From Pseudomonas sp. (GTDB taxonomy: Bacteria; Pseudomonadota; Gammaproteobacteria; Pseudomonadales; Pseudomonadaceae): a stretch of 64,000 nucleotides of DNA. The notes beneath the pieces were generated by a model. The model ran no database searches. It was not told where the DNA came from and saw only the letters and a program-made list of their open reading frames with translations. Location: positions 1-64,000 of the forward strand of contig NZ_JAUYGD010000044.1 of assembly GCF_030690725.1 (NCBI RefSeq), given 5' to 3'. The translations under genes and the position numbers were made by a program. Positions 43,298 to 52,472 of this stretch are shown here, piece by piece; the stretch's first letter is position 1; every line of letters starts with the position of its first letter.

Positions 43298-44430
43298 TAC
43301 CCCGCCAACACCTTATCCAGCGCCTGTTCCAGAGTCGCCACGGTGCGTTCGATATTGCCCAGTTTGTCCAACCCGAACAGGCCCAGGCGGAAGGTCTGGA
43401 AGTCTGCCGGCTCATCGCACTGCAACGGCACGCCCGCGGCGATTTGCAGGCCCTGGGCGGCGAATTTGCTGCCGTTCTTGATGCTGGCGTCGGTGGTGTA
43501 GCAAACCACCACACCCGGCGCTCCGAAGCCTTCGGCGGCGACGCTCTTGAAGCCTTTGCTGGTGAGCAAGGCGCGCACGCGATCACCGAGTTCCTGCTGC
43601 TGGCTGCGTACGGTGGCAAAGCCGATGGCTTCGGCCTCACGCATGGCATCGCGGAAACGCGCCAGGGCATCGCTGGGCATGGTGGCGTGGTAGGCGTGGC
43701 CGCCCTGCTCGTAGGCCTGCATGATCTGCAGCCATTTTTTCAGGTCGCAGGCAAAGCTGGTGCTTTGGGTGGCTTCCACGCGTGCCTGGGCGGCCTCGCT
43801 AAGCATGACCAGGGCGCAGCACGGCGAAGCGCTCCAGCCTTTTTGCGGGGCGCTGATCAGCACGTCGATGCCACAGGCCTGCATGTCCACCCAGAGGGTG
43901 CCGGAGGCGATGCAGTCGAGCACAAACAGGCCGCCAACCGCATGCACGGCATCCGCCACGGCGCGCAGGTAGCCGTCCGGCAGGATCATCCCGGAGGAGG
44001 TTTCCACATGCGGGGCGAACACCACCTGGGGTTTTTCTGCGGCGATAACTGCCAGCACATCGACCAATCGCGGCGGGGAAAACGCCGCCTGGCTGCCTTC
44101 GGCGACCGGGCGGGCCTTGAGCACAATCGACTCAGAAGGGATCTGGCCCATCTCGAAAATCTGCGTCCAGCGGTAGCTGAACCAGCCATTGCGCAGCACC
44201 AGGCACTTTTGCCCAGTGGCCAGCTGGCGTGCCACCGCTTCCATGCCATAGGTGCCGCTACCGGGCACGATGGCCATGGCATGGGCGTTGTAGACCTGCT
44301 TCAGGGTGCTGGAAATATCCGTCATCACGCCCTGAAACGACTGCGACATATGGTTGAGGGAGCGGTCGGTGTAGACCACCGAGTATTCGATCAGGCCGTC
44401 GGGGTCGATGCTGGGATAGAGGTCAGACAT
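43297..44430 (-). CDS. Class V PLP-dependent aminotransferase
   Basis: Fold-type I aminotransferase of 377 residues. The PLP lysine is K197 (SAPQKGWSASP) and the ring-binding aspartate D172 (FVLDCIASGTLW). The N-terminal VPGSGTYGMEAVARQL is typical of the alanine/serine-glyoxylate aminotransferase and 2-aminoethylphosphonate groups. The substrate is not certain; serine or alanine with glyoxylate is the best guess. It is divergent from the flavoprotein gene across a 113-bp promoter region. Confidence 0.85.
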   Translation of the reverse strand: MSDLYPSIDPDGLIEYSVVYTDRSLNHMSQSFQGVMTDISSTLKQVYNAHAMAIVPGSGTYGMEAVARQLATGQKCLVLRNGWFSYRWTQIFEMGQIPSESIVLKARPVAEGSQAAFSPPRLVDVLAVIAAEKPQVVFAPHVETSSGMILPDGYLRAVADAVHAVGGLFVLDCIASGTLWVDMQACGIDVLISAPQKGWSASPCCALVMLSEAAQARVEATQSTSFACDLKKWLQIMQAYEQGGHAYHATMPSDALARFRDAMREAEAIGFATVRSQQQELGDRVRALLTSKGFKSVAAEGFGAPGVVVCYTTDASIKNGSKFAAQGLQIAAGVPLQCDEPADFQTFRLGLFGLDKLGNIERTVATLEQALDKVLAG

Positions 44431-44543
44431 AAGGGGCTCCAGTCAGAAATTCACCCCGCGACCCTGCCCGAAGCCGGGGCAAATGACAAGGTCGCGGCGG
44501 CCTCGGTTAGAATGCGCGCCATTAATCCCCGCCCGATATCGCC

Positions 44544-45788
44544 ATGACCGACAACCGCCAACCACCCACGCCTCGCGTTGCCATTATCGGCGGCGGCCCT
44601 GCCGGGCTGATGGCGGCTGAAGTACTGGCCCAGGGCGGCGTGCAGGTCGATCTTTATGACGGCATGCCGTCGGTGGGGCGCAAGTTCCTTTTGGCCGGGG
44701 TCGGCGGGATGAATATCACCCATTCCGAGGCCAAGCCGGCCTTTGTCGCCCGCTACGGCCAGCGTCAGGCGGAAGTGGCCGAGCTGCTGCAGGACTTCGA
44801 TGCCGACGCACTGCGCGCTTGGATTCACGGCCTGGGCATCGACACCTTTGTCGGCACCTCAGGCAGGGTGTTCCCCAGCGATATGAAAGCCGCACCGCTG
44901 CTGCGCGCCTGGCTCAAGCGCCTGCGTGAACTGGGTGTGCAGATTCATACCCGTCATCGTTGGCTGGGCTGGGATAACCAGGGTGCGCTGCGGATCACCT
45001 CGCCCGCCGGCGAACACCTGATTAAAGTGGACGCCACCCTGCTGGCCCTGGGCGGCGGCAGCTGGGCACGGTTAGGTTCGGACGGCGCCTGGGTCAGCCT
45101 GTTGCAAGCGCGTGGTGTGACTATCGCGCCCTTGCAGGCGAGCAACTGCGGTTTCGATGTCAGCGCCTGGAGCCCGTTTCTGCGGGACAAGTTCGCCGGC
45201 GCGCCGCTAAAAAACGTCAGCCTCAGCCTGCCCGGAGAAACACCGCGCCTGGGTGAGTGTGTACTGACTGCCAGCGGCATCGAAGGCAGCCTGGTGTATG
45301 CCCTGTCGGCGGCTATTCGCGAGGCGATCAACCAGCATGGCAGCGCTACCGTGCCGCTCGACCTGCTGCCGCAAACGCCGCTGGCCAAGCTGCAGACAGC
45401 CCTGAGCAAACCGCGCGGCTCGCAGTCGATGGCCAAACACCTGCACCGTCAGGCCGGGATCGACGGGGTCAAAGCCGCCTTGCTGCGCGAGCTGGCCAGC
45501 GCTGCTGCCTTTAATGATCCGGCGCTACTGGCCAGCGCGATCAAATCCCTGCCGATCCCCCTGATTCGCCCACGGCCGCTGGATGAAGCCATTAGCACGG
45601 CTGGCGGCGTGCCCTTCGAACAGCTGAACGGCCAGCTGATGCTCAAGGCCCTGCCGGGCACCTTCTGCGCCGGAGAAATGCTCGACTGGGAAGCGCCCAC
45701 CGGCGGCTATCTGCTGACCGCTTGCTTTGCCAGCGGCCGCCGCGCCGCCCAAGGCATGCTGGAATGGCTGCAACAGCCGGCCGAATAA
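44544..45788 (+). CDS. HI0933/YhiN-type FAD-dependent oxidoreductase
   Basis: Flavoprotein of 414 residues. The N-terminal dinucleotide motif GGGPAGLMAAE, the family stretch GRKFLLAGVGGMNITHSE, and the C-terminal ISTAGGVPFEQLNG…GTFCAGEMLDWEAPTGGYLLTACFASGR region are all typical of the HI0933-like group. The reaction is unknown in this family. The gene is monocistronic as far as can be seen. Confidence 0.88.
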   Translation: MTDNRQPPTPRVAIIGGGPAGLMAAEVLAQGGVQVDLYDGMPSVGRKFLLAGVGGMNITHSEAKPAFVARYGQRQAEVAELLQDFDADALRAWIHGLGIDTFVGTSGRVFPSDMKAAPLLRAWLKRLRELGVQIHTRHRWLGWDNQGALRITSPAGEHLIKVDATLLALGGGSWARLGSDGAWVSLLQARGVTIAPLQASNCGFDVSAWSPFLRDKFAGAPLKNVSLSLPGETPRLGECVLTASGIEGSLVYALSAAIREAINQHGSATVPLDLLPQTPLAKLQTALSKPRGSQSMAKHLHRQAGIDGVKAALLRELASAAAFNDPALLASAIKSLPIPLIRPRPLDEAISTAGGVPFEQLNGQLMLKALPGTFCAGEMLDWEAPTGGYLLTACFASGRRAAQGMLEWLQQPAE

Positions 45789-45874
45789 GCCGCCGCGCAC
45801 AATCTCAAACGACTATGCTTGAGGGAAACCGCCCCAGAGCGGTGCTCTTCAACGCGCACAGGTAATCTCCAGCC

Positions 45875-46876
45875 GTGATCCCTCTAGTGGTCTGCGACGA
45901 CTCGAACATGGCGCGCAAGCAGTTGATCCGCGCCCTGCCGCCCGAATGGCCAGTGACCATCAGTCAGGCCACCAATGGCCAGGAAGCGCTGACGGCGCTG
46001 CGCCAGGGGCTGGGCCAGGTGATGCTGCTGGACCTGACCATGCCGGTGCTGGATGGCTACGAAACCCTCGCAGCGCTGCGCGCCGAAGGCCTGGCCTGCA
46101 AGGTGGTGGTGGTTTCCGGTGACGTGCAGGAAGAAGCCGTTAGGCGGGTCAAGGAACTCGGCGCCCTGGCCTTTATCAAGAAACCCGCCGACCCCGAGGT
46201 GCTGCGCGCAACCCTGCTCGAACTCGGCCTGTTCGACCCCAAGGCCACGCCCGGCGCCATCGCCCAGGCAGCGGTGCTCGATGATCTGAAAGTCAATTTC
46301 CGCGATGCCCTGCGCGAGGTTACCAACGTCGCCATGGGCCGCGCCGCCGCGCTACTGGCCAAGGCGCTCGGGGTCTTTGTGCAATTGCCGGTGCCGCAGG
46401 TGAATATCTTCGAGGTCAGCGAGCTGCATATGACCCTGACCGACGCCATGCGCGGTGAACGCCTGAGCGCGGTGTGCCAGGGTTTTATCGGCGACGGTAT
46501 CGCCGGCGAGTCGCTGCTGTTGTTCCATGATTCAGAAGTAGCCGATATGGCGCGCCTGCTCGACTGGCAGCCGAAGGACGATCTGGAAACCTCGGAAATG
46601 CTTCTGGATCTGGCCAGCATCCTGATTGGCGCCTGCCTGGCCGGGATTGCCGAGCAGATTGACGTGCGTTTTTCCCAGGGCCATCCGCAACTGCTCGGCC
46701 AGCACTCTTCCATCGAGCGGCTGATTCACCTCAATCAGCGCCGCTGGAAAAAGACCCTGGCGGTGGAAATCAGCTACAGCCTGGAAGCGCACAATATCCA
46801 CTTCGACCTGCTGTTGCTGTTTACCGAAGACTCGATCAAGCGCCTGACCAACAAGATCAACTACCTGATGGGGTAG
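45875..46876 (+). CDS. Response regulator with CheC-like phosphatase domain
   Basis: Protein of 333 residues. The N-terminal receiver domain (about 1-120) has D8/D9, the phosphoacceptor D53 (LLDLTMP) and K102/K103 (FIKKPAD). The rest (about 140-333) resembles CheC/CheX, with NVAMGRAAALLAKALGVFVQLPVP and a later SEMLLDLASILIGACLAGI helix. CheC proteins dephosphorylate CheY-P, so this may be a self-contained switch. The start is GTG at 45875 with a weak ribosome-binding site. The stop TAG shares its last base with a 265-bp repeat element that separates it from a PAS gene. Confidence 0.82.
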   Translation: MIPLVVCDDSNMARKQLIRALPPEWPVTISQATNGQEALTALRQGLGQVMLLDLTMPVLDGYETLAALRAEGLACKVVVVSGDVQEEAVRRVKELGALAFIKKPADPEVLRATLLELGLFDPKATPGAIAQAAVLDDLKVNFRDALREVTNVAMGRAAALLAKALGVFVQLPVPQVNIFEVSELHMTLTDAMRGERLSAVCQGFIGDGIAGESLLLFHDSEVADMARLLDWQPKDDLETSEMLLDLASILIGACLAGIAEQIDVRFSQGHPQLLGQHSSIERLIHLNQRRWKKTLAVEISYSLEAHNIHFDLLLLFTEDSIKRLTNKINYLMG

Positions 46877-47140
46877 GGTCTGCTCCCGTTTCGTTCGCGG
46901 ATCGCGTTGCCGCGAGAAATGGCCCCCGGTTAGGCGTAGGACGCAGGTAATGGTCGCCCCCTTGCCAAGTCCTGCAACGACAGCGGGGGCCATTTCCCGC
47001 GCAACCCGCAGGGCCGGGCCTGTTTTTGTGCGATGCTGTGTTTCTCGACACTCATTTGGAACACCAAACTTCGCGTCTCGTGCCTTGCCTCGCACAAAAA
47101 CAGGCTCCGGCGCGACCGCTAACGAAACGGGAGCAGACCC
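46876..47140. repeat. 265-bp element with perfect 20-bp inverted ends and two internal hairpins
   Basis: The ends GGGTCTGCTCCCGTTTCGTT (46876-46895) and its exact complement (47121-47140) enclose two long hairpins. Hairpin 1 is 46903-46928 paired with 46984-47009 around GAAATGGCCCCCG. Hairpin 2 is 47014-47033 paired with 47090-47110 around GCCTGTTTTTGTGCGA. The result is a three-stem junction. There is no coding capacity and no clear target duplication. Confidence 0.8.
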
Positions 47141-47146
47141 TCAGCC

Positions 47147-47608
47147 ATGCCCGCACAGATAGATATTCAAGAGGTGCACTGGCTGCTCGATATCGTGCAG
47201 TGCATTGATGTCGGGGTGATCGTCCTCGACCGCCAGTACCAGGTGGAAGTGTGGAACAGCTTTATGGAAAACCACTCCGGCATGGGCCCGGACGAGGTGC
47301 ACGGCAAAACCCTGTTCAGCCTGTTCTCGGAGATCAACGAAACCTGGCTACGGCGCAAGGTCGATACCGTGGTGCAGCTCGGCACCCGCGCGTTCAGCCT
47401 GTGGGAACAGCACCCCTACCTGATGCACTTCAAGAACTACCAGCCGATCACTGGCCAGGAAGACTTTATGTACCAGAACGTCACCCTGCTGCCGCTGGCC
47501 GGGGCCAAGGGTGATGTGGAGCATATCTGCGTGGTGATCTACGACATGACCGCCGCCGCGACCCACAAGAAGCAGCTGGAAGCGGCGCAGGCAGTCACCC
47601 GCAGCTGA
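47147..47608 (+). CDS. Single-domain PAS sensor protein
   Basis: Cytosolic protein of 153 residues made of one PAS domain (CIDVGVIVLDRQYQVEVWNSF…GKTLFSLF…) and a short C-terminal helix (THKKQLEAAQAVTRS). No output domain is present. It was probably once directly downstream of the CheY-CheC hybrid gene and is now 270 bp away because of the repeat element. The two could form one signalling pair, with the PAS protein controlling a kinase or the receiver. Its ATG begins six bases after the repeat ends, so its ribosome-binding site lies inside or at the edge of the element. Confidence 0.8.
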   Translation: MPAQIDIQEVHWLLDIVQCIDVGVIVLDRQYQVEVWNSFMENHSGMGPDEVHGKTLFSLFSEINETWLRRKVDTVVQLGTRAFSLWEQHPYLMHFKNYQPITGQEDFMYQNVTLLPLAGAKGDVEHICVVIYDMTAAATHKKQLEAAQAVTRS

Positions 47609-47610
47609 GA

Positions 47611-48951
47611 TTACTTAACAAACTTACCGGGCTTGCCCGGCTTACCGCCAAAGCTCGGCACCTTGCGCACCGCCTTGACCGTCGGCGCGGCCGGCTCGTC
47701 AGCCTCCATCCAGCGCCCCAGGCTGCCGCCTTTGCCGCCGCCAACTACTTTTGGCTTCTTGGCCTTCTTCGGCTTTTTCACCACCTGGCCGCCGGGCAGG
47801 GTCTGCGGTACGCGGTGGTCGGGGATAAAGTCCGGCTCATCGACGCGTTGCAGCACTTGCTGGGTCAGGGTTTCGATGGCCGAGAGCAGCTGCACTTCAT
47901 CGGCGCAGACCAGCGACACCGCCTGGCCGGTGGTGCCAGCACGGCCGGTACGGCCGATGCGGTGTACATAGTCTTCGGCAACAATCGGCAGGTCGAAATT
48001 GACCACCAGCGGCATGTCGTCGATATCCAGGCCACGGGCTGCCACATCGGTGGCCACCAGTACCTTGACCTCGCCGTCCTTGAAACGCTGCAGGGCACGC
48101 TGGCGGGTGGCCTGCGGCTTGTCGCCGTGGATCGAGTCGGCGCTGATGCCGTGGCGCTGCAGCTCGGCTTCCAGCTCATCGACGCCCTTGCGGGTTTTTA
48201 CGAACACCAAAGCCTGGCTCCAGCGCTTGGCCTGGTACAGATGCAGAAACAGTTCGCTCTTGCGCTTCTTATCAACCGGAATCAGCCACTGCTTGACCGA
48301 CTTGGCCGCAGCGTTACGCGGGCTGACCTCGATGCTCAGCGGATCATTAAGCATCTCGCCGGCCATGCTGCGGATGGCTTCGGAGAAGGTCGCGGAGAAC
48401 AGCAGGGTCTGGCGCTTTTTCGGCAGTGCGCGGAACACACTGTCCAACTCGTTGGCAAAACCCAGGTCGAGCATGCGGTCGGCTTCATCCAGCACCAGGG
48501 TTTGCACCTGGTTGAACTTCACCGCGTTCTGCCGGAACAAATCGAGCAAGCGGCCTGGGGTAGCCACCAACACGTCCACGCCTTTACGCAGCTTCATCAT
48601 CTGCGGGTTGATGCTGACCCCGCCATACACCGCATAACTGCGCAGCGGCAGGTGCTGACCGTAGGTAATAAAACTCTGCAGCACCTGCTCGGCCAGCTCA
48701 CGGGTCGGCACCAGCACCAGCGCGCGCACCGAATTACTCGCCACCTCTGGGCCTTCCATCATCAGCCGCTGCAGCACCGGCAGGGCAAAGCCTGCGGTCT
48801 TGCCGGTGCCAGTCTGCGCGGCAGCCATCAGGTCGCGGCCTTGCAGGACCGGCACGATGGCCTGGGCCTGCACGGCGGTGGGAGTTTTGTAGTCGAGGCT
48901 GTCGAGGGTGCGCAGCAGAGGCTCGATCAGGCCGAGGGAGGCAAAAGTCAT
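47611..48951 (-). CDS. rhlE: DEAD-box RNA helicase, RhlE type
   Basis: ATP-dependent RNA helicase of 446 residues. It has the Q motif (PTAVQAQAI), AQTGTGKT, PTRELAEQV, DEAD, SAT, the C-terminal RecA domain (DVAARGLDIDDMP) and HRIGRTGR. A basic low-complexity tail (KKPKKAKKPKVVGGGKGG… GKPGKPGK) probably binds RNA. It takes part in RNA remodelling and degradation or ribosome assembly. The ATG at 48951 begins MTFASLGLIEP, the usual N-terminus; the frame runs 57 codons further upstream without support. It is convergent with the PAS gene, two bases apart. Confidence 0.87.
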   Translation of the reverse strand: MTFASLGLIEPLLRTLDSLDYKTPTAVQAQAIVPVLQGRDLMAAAQTGTGKTAGFALPVLQRLMMEGPEVASNSVRALVLVPTRELAEQVLQSFITYGQHLPLRSYAVYGGVSINPQMMKLRKGVDVLVATPGRLLDLFRQNAVKFNQVQTLVLDEADRMLDLGFANELDSVFRALPKKRQTLLFSATFSEAIRSMAGEMLNDPLSIEVSPRNAAAKSVKQWLIPVDKKRKSELFLHLYQAKRWSQALVFVKTRKGVDELEAELQRHGISADSIHGDKPQATRQRALQRFKDGEVKVLVATDVAARGLDIDDMPLVVNFDLPIVAEDYVHRIGRTGRAGTTGQAVSLVCADEVQLLSAIETLTQQVLQRVDEPDFIPDHRVPQTLPGGQVVKKPKKAKKPKVVGGGKGGSLGRWMEADEPAAPTVKAVRKVPSFGGKPGKPGKFVK

Positions 48952-49044
48952 AGGGCTAACCGCAGAGAACGAAAAGTCGATGGCGCAGAGTTTATCCTGC
49001 CTGGGCGCAGACGGCCCGGTTGTCTTCAGCAGGCCATCAACTAC

Positions 49045-49068
49045 AAAGCCCGGAATGATCCGGGCTTT
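49045..49068 (-). terminator. Terminator after zapE
   Basis: Perfect ten-base arms AAAGCCCGGA/TCCGGGCTTT with loop ATGA, 23 bp after the zapE stop on the minus strand. Confidence 0.75.
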
Positions 49069-49090
49069 GCTAGCGAGCGAACCGCGCAGA

Positions 49091-50185
49091 TTAGGGTTTG
49101 TGCGGGCGCGCGAGAAACTCATGCGACTGCATCTCCAGCAGACGGCTAAGCGTGCGCTGGAACTCGAAGGTCAGGCGGCCGCCGGTGTAGAGGTCTTTCA
49201 ACTCCACTTCGGCGGAGATGATCAGCTTGACGTTGCGGTCGTAGAACTCGTCCACTAGGTTGATAAAGCGCCGCGCCATATCGTCCTTGGCGGTGCTCAT
49301 CTGCTCGACGTTGGCCAGCAGGACGGCGTGAAAGATCTTGCCCAGTTCGATGTAGTCGTTCTGGCTGCGCGGGCCATCGCACAGCTCGCGGAAATCGAAC
49401 CAGGCCACGTCATCGCCGACCTTGCGCGCAACGATGGCGCGGTTCTCGATCATCAGCGGCTCGTTTTCCTGCACCTCGCAGTGCTCGGGCAGCAGGCTGA
49501 CGAAACTCTTCTGCAGGCTTTCCTCGGCGGCGGCATCCAGCGGCCAGTGGAACAGCTCGGCCTGCTCCAGGGCGCGCAGGCGGTAGTCGATGCCGCTGTC
49601 GACGTTGACGATCTCAGTGTGCTGCTTGAGCAGGGCAATCGCCGGAAGGAAGCGCGCGCGCTGCAAGCCGTCCTTGTACAGGCCGTCGGGCACGATATTG
49701 GAGGTTGCGACCAGGCTGACGCCATTCTTGAACAGCTCTTCCAGCAGGGTGGCGAGGATCATCGCGTCAGTAATATCGCTGACGAAGAATTCGTCGAAGC
49801 AGATCACTCGCGCCTCATCGGCGAAACGCTTGCCGATAATGGTCAGCGGGTTCTTCTCGCCCTTGAGGGTGCGCATTTCTTCGTGCACACGCTTCATAAA
49901 GCGGTGGAAGTGTGTGCGTACCTTGCGCTCGAACGGCAGCGAATCGAAGAAGGTGTCGACCAGGTAAGTCTTGCCGCGACCGACGCCGCCCCAGAAGTAC
50001 AGGCCCTTGACCGGCCCCTGCGGCTTTTTGCCGAACAGCTTGCCGAACATGCCGGAGCTGCCCTTGTCGGCGGCGACCAGATCGTCATACAGGCGCTGCA
50101 GATGACGCACCGCAGTTTCCTGGGCGGCGTCATGGAAGAAATCAGGGCGTTTAAGGTCAGCCTGGTAGCGTTCTAGGGGCGTCAT
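49091..50185 (-). CDS. zapE: AFG1-like ATPase ZapE
   Basis: P-loop ATPase of 364 residues. Walker A is GGVGRGKTYLVD, followed by FHRFMKRVHEEMR, Walker B VICFDEFFVSDITDAMIL and the sensor SNIVPDGLYKDGLQRARFLPAI. ZapE associates with FtsZ and the divisome in E. coli, and its relatives act at membrane protein quality control. In P. aeruginosa the orthologue also lies beside trpS. The ATG at 50185 begins the standard MTPLERYQ N-terminus. Confidence 0.92.
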   Translation of the reverse strand: MTPLERYQADLKRPDFFHDAAQETAVRHLQRLYDDLVAADKGSSGMFGKLFGKKPQGPVKGLYFWGGVGRGKTYLVDTFFDSLPFERKVRTHFHRFMKRVHEEMRTLKGEKNPLTIIGKRFADEARVICFDEFFVSDITDAMILATLLEELFKNGVSLVATSNIVPDGLYKDGLQRARFLPAIALLKQHTEIVNVDSGIDYRLRALEQAELFHWPLDAAAEESLQKSFVSLLPEHCEVQENEPLMIENRAIVARKVGDDVAWFDFRELCDGPRSQNDYIELGKIFHAVLLANVEQMSTAKDDMARRFINLVDEFYDRNVKLIISAEVELKDLYTGGRLTFEFQRTLSRLLEMQSHEFLARPHKP

Positions 50186-50202
50186 AAATTCGTTAGCCGG
50201 GC

Positions 50203-50238
50203 AAGTAAAACGGGGGCGTCACTTTAGCGACGCCCCCG
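50203..50238 (-). terminator. Terminator after trpS
   Basis: Perfect ten-base arms CGGGGGCGTC (50211-50220) and GACGCCCCCG (50229-50238). The minus-strand tail is TTTTACTTGC. Confidence 0.7.
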
Positions 50239-50274
50239 CAGCTTGGCAATCGGCTTATAGACGGCGCAGCGACC

Positions 50275-50355
50275 AGTGGAAGGGGCTGGACGGCACTCCG
50301 CTTTAACCGCGACGCAGCGATACCGACAAGCTGTCGCGGCTAAAGCCCCTCCCAC
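50275..50355. repeat. REPIN with one lengthened REP, downstream of trpS
   Basis: Right unit 50334-50355 is a perfect REP of the GGGGCTTTAGCC family. The left unit 50275-50312 is GTGGAAGGGGCT, then GGACGGCACTCCG, then CTTTAACCGCGA. It is a REP whose centre carries about 13 extra bases, similar in position to the variant at 6970-7006. Confidence 0.7.
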
Positions 50356-50374
50356 AAAACCATCTAGCAGCGCG

Positions 50375-51814
50375 TCACTCCTGAGGAGCCAGCGCCTCGC
50401 GCAGGCGCGCGATAGCGGCCTCACAAGCAGCGCTATCAGCAAATGCAGGGCTTTGCGCCACGCATTCGCCGTCCAGCCAGACGCAAAAACCGCCGTCCTG
50501 CTCGCGGATATCCAGTGCTTCGCCGGACTGCAGTCGCTTGTTGACCATGCCCGCGGCCTTGCCATCGGCAAACGACTTGGACAGCAACAACTGCTCGCCG
50601 GCGGCATCCAGCAGACGGAAACGGAAGCTACCGTCGTCGTCACGGAAGCTGACAAAACGACTTTTCTTGGCTTTTTTCTTAGCTGCTTCAATTTCAGCGA
50701 TCCCTTCAGCCATTCCCTCAGCAAACTCTTGGGCTTTTCCCAAAAGGCGCGCCACTCCTCTTCCAACATCCTGAAGAGTAAGTTGTTGCTGAACTGGTTT
50801 TGGCTTGAATGAACGCAGGCCCACAGCCTCGCGTAGCTCGCCGAGGAAAGGCCTGGCGATATTTCGGGCCTTCTCGGCGCCAACAAGGAGGATATCCTCC
50901 AGATCCGCCGGCTTGCTGATCAGTGCCTGATAACGCTCGCGGGCTTCGCCCAGCTCATTATTGAGCAGTTGAAACAGGCGGTTCTTTGCTTCGCCCCAAG
51001 CCAGACCATTAATCAACTCGGCACGGAACTCCGACAGCTGAGCAGGCGTGGCGAAGGCTTGATAGAGAGTGAACAGATGTGAGTTGTCTGGATCTTTAGG
51101 TTCACCCGGAGCTTTCGAATCGGTAACGATCAAAGAAATAACTTTCTTGAGCTCTTTCTCACTACTGAACAGCGGAATGGTGTTGTCGTAGCTCTTGCTC
51201 ATCTTGCGCCCGTCGAGGCCTGGTAGGGTGGCCACGTCGGCTTCGATAACCGCTTCGGGTAAGGTGAACAACTCTCGGCCTTGGCCAAACAGATGGTTGA
51301 AGCGTTGAGCGATGTCACGGGCCATTTCTACGTGCTGGATCTGGTCACGGCCGACCGGCACCTTATGCGCGTTGAACATCAAAATGTCCGCGGCCATCAG
51401 CACCGGATAGCTAAACAGCCCCATGGTGATGCCCGCATCCGGGTCTTCACCCTCGATCAAGTTCTTATCCACCGACGCCTTGTAGGCGTGGGCGCGGTTA
51501 AGCAGGCCCTTGCCGGCGACGCAGGTGAGCAGCCAGCACAGCTCGGGAATCTCAGGGATATCCGACTGGCGGTAGAAAGTTGCCTTGTCGGTATCCAGAC
51601 CCAGCGCCAGCCAGGTGGCGGCGATTTCCAGACGCGAACGCTGAATGCGCGCAGGGTCGTCGCATTTGATCAGCGCGTGATAGTCGGCCAGGAAGTAGAA
51701 CGAATCCGCATCGGCGGCGCGGCTGGCAACGATAGCCGGGCGAATCGCGCCCGCGTAGTTGCCCAGATGCGGCGTGCCGGTGGTGGTGATGCCGGTAAGG
51801 ATACGAGTGGTCAT
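50375..51814 (-). CDS. trpS: Tryptophanyl-tRNA synthetase with YegP/DUF1508-like C-terminal domain
   Basis: Class I aminoacyl-tRNA synthetase that charges tRNA-Trp. The HIGH-type motif ([13 protein letters not shown], residues 14-26) and the KMSKS loop ([10 protein letters not shown]) are intact. The synthetase part ends near residue 335. A lysine/alanine-rich, helical linker (about 340-390, [12 protein letters not shown]) leads to a C-terminal domain (about 390-470: [21 protein letters not shown]… [11 protein letters not shown]) that resembles DUF1508/YegP. From memory, P. aeruginosa TrpS also has a C-terminal extension but is shorter (about 448 residues against 479). The linker DNA (50640-50830) is clearly less GC-rich than its surroundings. 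Confidence 0.9.
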   Translation of the reverse strand: MTTRILTGITTTGTPHLGNYAGAIRPAIVASRAADADSFYFLADYHALIKCDDPARIQRSRLEIAATWLALGLDTDKATFYRQSDIPEIPELCWLLTCVAGKGLLNRAHAYKASVDKNLIEGEDPDAGITMGLFSYPVLMAADILMFNAHKVPVGRDQIQHVEMARDIAQRFNHLFGQGRELFTLPEAVIEADVATLPGLDGRKMSKSYDNTIPLFSSEKELKKVISLIVTDSKAPGEPKDPDNSHLFTLYQAFATPAQLSEFRAELINGLAWGEAKNRLFQLLNNELGEARERYQALISKPADLEDILLVGAEKARNIARPFLGELREAVGLRSFKPKPVQQQLTLQDVGRGVARLLGKAQEFAEGMAEGIAEIEAAKKKAKKSRFVSFRDDDGSFRFRLLDAAGEQLLLSKSFADGKAAGMVNKRLQSGEALDIREQDGGFCVWLDGECVAQSPAFADSAACEAAIARLREALAPQE

Positions 51815-51842
51815 AACGTTCGCTTATTGAGGCTCAATCAGT

Positions 51843-52472
51843 TCAGAGGCGCGGCAGTAGCAAATCCTTGAGATCGGTCAACTTGCCGTGAAAAAAGTGG
51901 CCGCATTCTGCCACTTTCAGCAGCTCATGGGCACGCCCGAGTGCCGCCGACCACTGGTAAACCACCTGCGGATCGATCACTTCATCGTCTTCGGGCTGGA
52001 TCAGGATCAGCGGACAGTCGCTGGCCGGGGGCACGTCTTCGCTCAAGCGGTGCACGGCCGGGGCCACCATAAACAGCTTATCGAGCTTCACACCCTGGGC
52101 TTCCAGGCGCGCGCCGAGGGCGGCGGCGACAAAGCCGCCAAAGGAAAAGCCCAGCAAGGTCAGCGGTAACTCGGGGTGCTGCGCCCGCAGCCAGTTGGCC
52201 ACGGCGTCGGCATCATCCACCTCACCACTGGCCATATCGTGGCTGCCGGCGCTGGCGCCGACACCACGGTAATTAAAGCGCAACGTGGCCAGGCCACTGT
52301 CGCGGGCAGTGCGCTGCAGGGTGGAGACCACCTTGTTGAGCATGGTGCCGCCCTGCACCGGATTGGGATGGCAGATCAGCGCTACGCCACGGGCGTCGGG
52401 GGTATCCAGCCACAGGGCTTCGAGTTGGCCGCTCGGGCCAGCAATCATTAAAGGGGTTTCGCGGGTGAGCAA
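51843..52472 (-). CDS. Alpha/beta hydrolase
   Basis: Serine hydrolase of 209 residues. The nucleophile elbow is GFSFGG, and CHPNPVQGGTMLNK near the N-terminus together with GHFFHG at the end gives the histidine. It belongs to the small esterase/dienelactone-hydrolase-like group adjacent to trpS in Pseudomonas. The substrate is unknown. The start is taken as TTG at 52472, because GGAG stands eight bases before it and the protein then begins LTRETPLMI; an ATG at 52448 would remove eight residues. Confidence 0.8.
   Translation of the reverse strand: MLTRETPLMIAGPSGQLEALWLDTPDARGVALICHPNPVQGGTMLNKVVSTLQRTARDSGLATLRFNYRGVGASAGSHDMASGEVDDADAVANWLRAQHPELPLTLLGFSFGGFVAAALGARLEAQGVKLDKLFMVAPAVHRLSEDVPPASDCPLILIQPEDDEVIDPQVVYQWSAALGRAHELLKVAECGHFFHGKLTDLKDLLLPRL

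Noticed and set aside
47815-49149. Plus-strand open frame opposite the RhlE helicase gene
   Set aside because: Shadow of a helicase with all DEAD-box motifs; composition is antisense-like.
50224-50886. Out-of-frame minus-strand open frame inside the trpS 3' part
   Set aside because: Considered as a sign of a frameshift in trpS. The trpS frame is continuous through the C-terminal domain, so no frameshift is needed.
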